Part shown: positions 60,009 through 64,000 of the stretch, piece after piece | How positions within the stretch are numbered: position 1 is the first letter of the stretch | Layout: each line of letters begins with the position of its first letter | Source of the DNA: Silene latifolia | Taxonomy: Eukaryota > Streptophyta > Magnoliopsida > Caryophyllales > Caryophyllaceae | Direction: 5' to 3' | DNA length: 64,000 nt | Assembly (NCBI RefSeq): GCF_048544455.1 | Contig: NC_133536.1 | Span: forward strand, 30,878,152-30,942,151 | Translations under genes and position numbers: made by a program | Notes under the pieces: model-generated | Database searches by the model: none | Seen by the model: only the letters and a program-made list of their open reading frames with translations | What the model was told of the DNA's origin: nothing

Positions 60009-61603
60009 TGGAGCATATATTTTGCAACATATGACTAATTGAGTGGATTAATATCAAGAGAAATATAAGCTATGAAAGTCTGTAACTTTCAACAATAAAC
60101 AGTGACAATAAAGGAAGAAATAGTTGTTTTTGGTGATGATTTTCTGGTTGTATATGAACAAAATAAAATGCGATAAATGTAAAGATAGTAAGAAGTATAA
60201 GCATCCACAGAGGTAAGCTTAACTCGTCTTCTTAATCACGCCACAAAGGTCTAGATTAAGGTTCTCCACGAAGGAAGATTAACACCCACGAAGGAATGAA
60301 GTTTTTGCACAAGCAATGCTTTTTTCATTCAACATAATCTGCTTTTTACAATGGGAATAAGGCTCATTATATAGAGCTCTACAACTAATCTCTACCCTAA
60401 AAATAAAGCAACATCTAAGGGCTCAAAAGCCTTGCAAAAAGAAGTTAAAACTTTCAGAAAGTCTTCTAATAAGAACAAGTAAAACTGATGCAAAAACAGG
60501 CTGCTGAAAACTTCAGAAAAGCAACATTAAAGTAGTCTTGTCCCTTTCCTGAAAAGGCAAAACAACATTGGTATCTTCAGGCTTGTGTTGGACTTATTTG
60601 CTATTTGCTTTCTTGGACTTTCTTGTAACTTAGGATATTAGGATTGACGGAAAAATAATATGGAGACATAATTTGAGCAATTGCCTTAAGAACTCAGGTC
60701 CTTTTCTTGATGGTTCAGAAACATAATATTTCAGGATTCAACCTTGTCTTCAAAACTTGATCCAGGTTGAAATAAATGGCTTGTGATGGCTTGAATGAAA
60801 GCTAAGGATGTTAGATTCCATTCCCAGAAGGAATTAGCCCTTGAAGTGGCCTAGAACTTGAGATATGATTTTCTTACTAAGAGCAGGTCAGAAACCAACA
60901 TTCAGCATTCCTCTTGAACAGCTGCAGTGAATTAGAAAAATCATAGCTCATAGCTTAGGAAGGTTAAAAATGCCCAACATACATCAAACGAAAGCTAATG
61001 ATGTTAGCGTTCCCTGCCAAAAAGAATTACCCAGAAATACCCAGTAGATTTTGAATTATACAAGTCTGAACACAGACATGTCAGTTTCAGAAACAACATT
61101 GCATTCAATCGTGACAGTCTTTGAAGGCTTATTGTGAAAAATCCACACATTGAATCTTGTTGATTCTAACTCCATAGGAAAGTATACTTCTTCAAAAGTT
61201 TATCCATGTAAGGAACAAAAATTTTCACCGTCTAAATCCTGAGATATGGCCATTTGAACTCAGACCTGATATTCTGAAACTGCTGGAGTATTTCAGATCT
61301 GTCTGATTCATTTGAAAAATGCATTTCTCTCAAGATAAAATAGCTTTTGGTCCTATTCCAAAGCTCATAGCTAGTTAACACCTTAAACTTTCCAATGACA
61401 CAAGAATCAAAGGTTTTGCATGAGTAGAACTTTAGATATTGAGCTTCAAAGTCAGGTCTGTTAGATTTGATGCTTAGAGTGCAATGTAGAAACTTGTTTT
61501 TCTTCCTCTGAATTGCTTTCAAATGTGGCATTCCCTTGGGCAGTACCATGGACTGTTCCTTTGGCATGGAAATGAAGGACCCTTCACCCTAGCTCTTGCT
61601 TCA
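60009..61603 (-). repeat. 5' LTR of the gag-only element
   Basis: 1595 bp, the partner of 55781-57385. Differences between the two are mostly single substitutions plus one roughly 10-bp indel and one cluster of changes near 57045-57065 / 61258-61280. Confidence 0.9.
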
Positions 61604-61608
61604 CCTCT

Positions 61609-61779
61609 AATGAGCCATTGGAACACAGACAACCTTAGGAAATATTTCGTATAGCGGCGGAGGTGTCCGAGACTGTTGTGGGCACCCCAACGCATGATTA
61701 TATCTTATGAAGAGTGATCCAAGTTTTCCATCGAAATGTTTGTCCCCTCCGTAGTCGTACCAAAGTAGACGCCACGGTC
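61609..61779 (+). mobile_element. Resumed Tat element: pol end and start of the 3' region
   Basis: Right of the CCTCT target copy the Tat element goes on. A short coding tail (SHWNTDNLRKYF) with the wording normal for the end of a gypsy polyprotein is followed by a stop and non-coding sequence. Confidence 0.7.
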
Positions 61780-62250
61780 AAAGCCGGGCAGTCACTACAA
61801 ATGCAGTTGATACTCGCGAAAGCGACCAACATGCTTAAGAACGTATAAGTACAGTTGAGAAATGCAAATGATCGCCTCGGCCAATCCGGGAGTGGCGGAG
61901 GAAGCGATCAATATGTCTATAGATACGAATGCGGTCGAGCCGTAACCTCGATTGCCTCGGCCAAAGCCGGGAGTGACGGGGAAACGACCGATATGCTAAC
62001 ATGTTTACAACAGCAGTTGGGAAGCGCAAATCTGACCGCCTCGGCCAGACCGAGAGCGGAGGAGGAAGCGACCGACATGCCAACATGTTGCTGAGCAAAT
62101 TGGGAAACGTGAATCTTGCTTCCTCGGCTTGTTCAGGTGCAGCAGAGGGCACGACCAATATGCTAAAAACGTAAGAAGACAACTGAATGGAGGATGAGAT
62201 CAAAGCCTCGGCCAAGCCGAAGGCAAATAAACAAACTTCATTGAAAATGT
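61780..62250 (+). repeat. 80-84-bp tandem repeat in the 3' region of the Tat element
   Basis: The anchor CCTCGGCCA/CCTCGGCTT recurs at about 61875, 61955, 62038, 62122 and 62206, a period of 80-84 bp. Shared wording between anchors is GGGAAGCGACCGATATGCTAA and GAAACG-GAATC. About five diverged units. Tandem repeats of this sort between pol and the 3' LTR are described for Retand-type Tat elements. Confidence 0.8.
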
Positions 62251-62466
62251 TTACAAGTGAGACAAAATAAAGTCGACGGCCGTCCCCATAGGGATAGCCT
62301 AAGCTCAACCTAACAAAGTTTAATAAAAAAGAAGGAACAACAAAAATTACAACATTAAGACATGAAGCGCCAAAAGGATGGCAGGGAGGAAAGGCTCAAA
62401 AGTTGGCCCCGAGCAGTGAAGGCTGTCCGAAGGGCCAGGTGAGTCTGGTGACGACCGCCCGTCTCC

Positions 62467-64000
62467 CTATGCTTGTTGCCGCTCGCCACCGGCAGCAGTA
62501 GCAGCATCACCGTCGGTGGACGGCCCAGAGGACGACTTGTCAGCTTCACGTGCCTTTGCCTTCTTAGCCTCCTCTCTAGCCTCCTTCACCTTAGCATCAT
62601 GGGCCGCCTTGGCCGCAGCTTTCTGAGCAGCCTTCGCCTCGGCCGTGGCCTTGGCCTCCTCAGCAGCCGCCTTCTCATCCAGAAGTTTGTCAAAATCTTG
62701 CCACGGAAAAGTGCCTTCAGGAAGGAGCTCCTTAATCGCATCCCTTGTAGCATCTTGACTTGGTCCCGTGCGGCACACATTTCAGGGATGATGACGGTTT
62801 TCAGCAGCTCAATATCCTTCTCCCTCTGAGCAAGGATAGCCTTTTTGCCCTTATGTTCCTTCGCCTCGGCCAAATGCAGAGTCTTCCATCTTTCCCTCTG
62901 CTCAACCATGGCCTTATAACCGCCCTTAAGTTTGTTTCTCTCCTCCCGCAACTTAGCGGCATCAGCCAACGCGGACTCAACCTTAGCTCTTTCGGCCAAG
63001 ACCTTAGCTCTCTCGGCCAGGACCACCTTCTCAGCGTCTTCCTTAAGCTTTCGCTCAGCGAGTAAGTCCTGCTTCGCCTTCTCGGCCTCCTCCCTAGTTT
63101 GAGCCGCGAGCTTTTCTTGCTCGATAAGATGAGTGTCGGCAACGTCAGCCCACTTCACCAGCCTTTTGGCCAACCTCATGCCGTCCTCCCTGAGCTGAAC
63201 GAAGGAAGCCTTCTTGGACGAGGTGTCGGCGGCGACATTTTTGTCGCCCATCTGCACAGGCTGCTTCTCCAATTGCCGTTCGGTGAAAGCAACAGCTGGC
63301 GACGGCTGATCGAGAAAAAACCCCGACAAAGCGTCCATGTCAACATTCATCGACATATCAGAAAGCCTGTCATCAGGAATGCATAAGAAACCTGCTAAAT
63401 CCGAGCCATGGGTTAGATCCGTACCAGTCCTAGCCTTCTTGGATAGAGGGCCGGCTGACCCCTTCTCTTTCCCTGCCTCGGTAACAGCAGCAGCATGCGT
63501 TGTTTCTTTCCTCTTATGTGAAGGAGGAGGACCCTCCAGAACGGTGAGGTCCTCGTCAACATTGACGACCTCCTTATCTTTTTGGACTATGGGGATTGGA
63601 GATCGAGTTGGAGTTGACGTCGTAGCCGCCGAAGACGTTGCTTTTGGTCTCCAGCGCGGCACGTTACCGCCAATTTCTGCTTGAGTCGCCCCCACGTCCA
63701 TTGCTTTCAACGCCTGCTCCATAAGTTCGTGCGGGGCCTGCTTGCGATCACGCGACGCGGCCTTAGGGTGCAGTTCAACAACTCTCCTGTCCTGGTCAAG
63801 TCCCAACTTGCTTAGGATTGAGACAGAGAGATCCCGGCCAAATCCATCTGCAAGAAACAAAGCAGGAGTTAAGCAAAAGAAGTAAACCAAGGCTCAAATA
63901 TCGAAGCATAAAAGCAAAGGGGGGCCTCATACCGACCCCCACTCACCCTGGCTGAGGGCTGGTATGAGGCCGACATGACAAAGCGGCTCGTCTTGAAGGA
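62467..64000 (-). CDS. Antisense ORF of the Tat element
   Basis: On the strand opposite to gag-pol, between the tandem repeat and the expected 3' LTR, lies a long coding region that enters from beyond the window end. It starts visibly in a stretch with SVSILSKLGLDQDRRVVELHPKAASRDRKQAPHEL, then a low-complexity Ser/Thr/Pro zone with basic KKAR clusters, a short acidic block, and a long Ala/Glu/Lys/Arg-rich coiled coil (from about 63180 down to 62500). Antisense ORFs in this place are known from Tat-lineage elements; their role is unknown. It is part of a fossil element. Confidence 0.6.

Larger units (their letters stand above)
55781..61603 (-). mobile_element. Gag-only LTR element (TR-GAG-like), minus strand, inserted in Tat
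   Basis: Two LTRs (55781-57385 and 60009-61603) with an exact 5-bp target duplication CCTCT (55776-55780, 61604-61608). The internal region is only 2.6 kb. On the minus strand, next to the 5' LTR, is AATTGGTAATCAGAGCAAGG, close to the initiator-Met tRNA primer site TGGTATCAGAGC; next to the 3' LTR is the purine tract CTGGGGAGGT. It encodes gag-like protein and a second ORF of unknown nature but no RT, RNase H or integrase, so it needs a helper. The LTRs differ at about 35-40 of 1600 positions by eye (around 2%), hence an insertion of the order of one million years ago. The ends are whole; the gag part looks to have one break. Confidence 0.85.
49729..64000 (+). mobile_element. Tat-lineage Ty3/gypsy retrotransposon, plus strand
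   Basis: Parts in order: 5' LTR 49729-50290, primer-binding region, gag, zinc knuckle/protease, RT, RNase H and integrase up to 55780. A gag-only LTR element (55781-61603) is inserted there with a CCTCT target duplication. From 61604 the Tat element continues with the end of its pol region, a tandem-repeat zone and an antisense ORF, running past the window end. The 3' LTR is not seen. It is broken in several places (more than five coding breaks by eye) plus the insertion. The same family as 2906-6928, in the opposite orientation. The lineage is called from RT wording and from the 3' tandem repeat and antisense ORF known in Retand-type elements. Confidence 0.85.

Noticed and set aside
62473-63684. 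Plus-strand frames opposite the antisense ORF
   Set aside because: Shadows of the Ala/Glu/Lys-rich coiled coil on the minus strand.

Overview
This is plant nuclear DNA, from a eudicot. The four host genes are split by AT-rich spliceosomal introns, and the rest is dense with plant-type transposable elements: Ty3/gypsy LTR elements, Helitrons, Stowaway- and Tourist-like MITEs, tRNA-derived SINEs and an L1-type LINE. Short sequences of the ACGGAGTA/TACTCCGT type recur through the AT-rich spacers. Together with a Tat-lineage element that carries a 3' tandem repeat and an antisense ORF, this leans towards Caryophyllales (a Silene- or Amaranthaceae-like genome), but that is only an inference.

Layout. 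1-6928: the 3' end of an Athila-like Ty3/gypsy element (LTR 1099-2905) sits inside a minus-strand Tat-lineage Ty3/gypsy element (2906-6928). 6929-11800: AT-rich spacer holding a Helitron nested in a second Helitron that itself split a SINE-like tRNA-derived sequence. 12013-14373: ribosomal protein L11 (uL5), five exons. 14374-23124: a transposon-rich spacer with a 926-bp foldback element built of mirrored 33-bp units, a complete-ended 1.77-kb Helitron carrying a SINE, several hairpin MITEs and copy 1 of a TIR element family. 23125-26116: a group IIe WRKY transcription factor of the WRKY65/69 type. 28322-32731: a RABA1-type small GTPase on the minus strand, with a Tourist-like MITE just upstream. 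33770-39006: an LTR-element fragment, a 5'-truncated L1 LINE, copy 2 of the TIR family and a Stowaway-like MITE. 39262-40020: a short, divergent GARP (MYB-like) gene. 42433-45796: a partial gypsy element flanked by a 319-bp direct duplication. 47235-48069: copy 3 of the TIR family. 49729-64000: a plus-strand Tat-lineage element of the same family as the one at 2906-6928, split by a gag-only LTR element (55781-61603, 5-bp target duplication CCTCT); its 3' part carries an 80-84-bp tandem repeat and an antisense ORF.

The four host genes (RPL11, WRKY, RABA1, GARP) are unrelated housekeeping or regulatory genes on an ordinary gene island of about 12-40 kb; nothing suggests that they work together. 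The story of the window is mobile-element layering. At least five nestings can be read from the ends: Athila-like in Tat, gag-only element in Tat, Helitron in Helitron in SINE, SINE in Helitron, and LINE at the edge of a TIR element. The most unusual items are the 926-bp mirrored foldback, the three-copy TIR family that shares its GGGTCCTG terminus and 8-bp target duplications with that foldback, and the 319-bp duplication around a partial retroelement. I see no CRISPR, operon, rRNA or intact tRNA gene, and no convincing new gene system.
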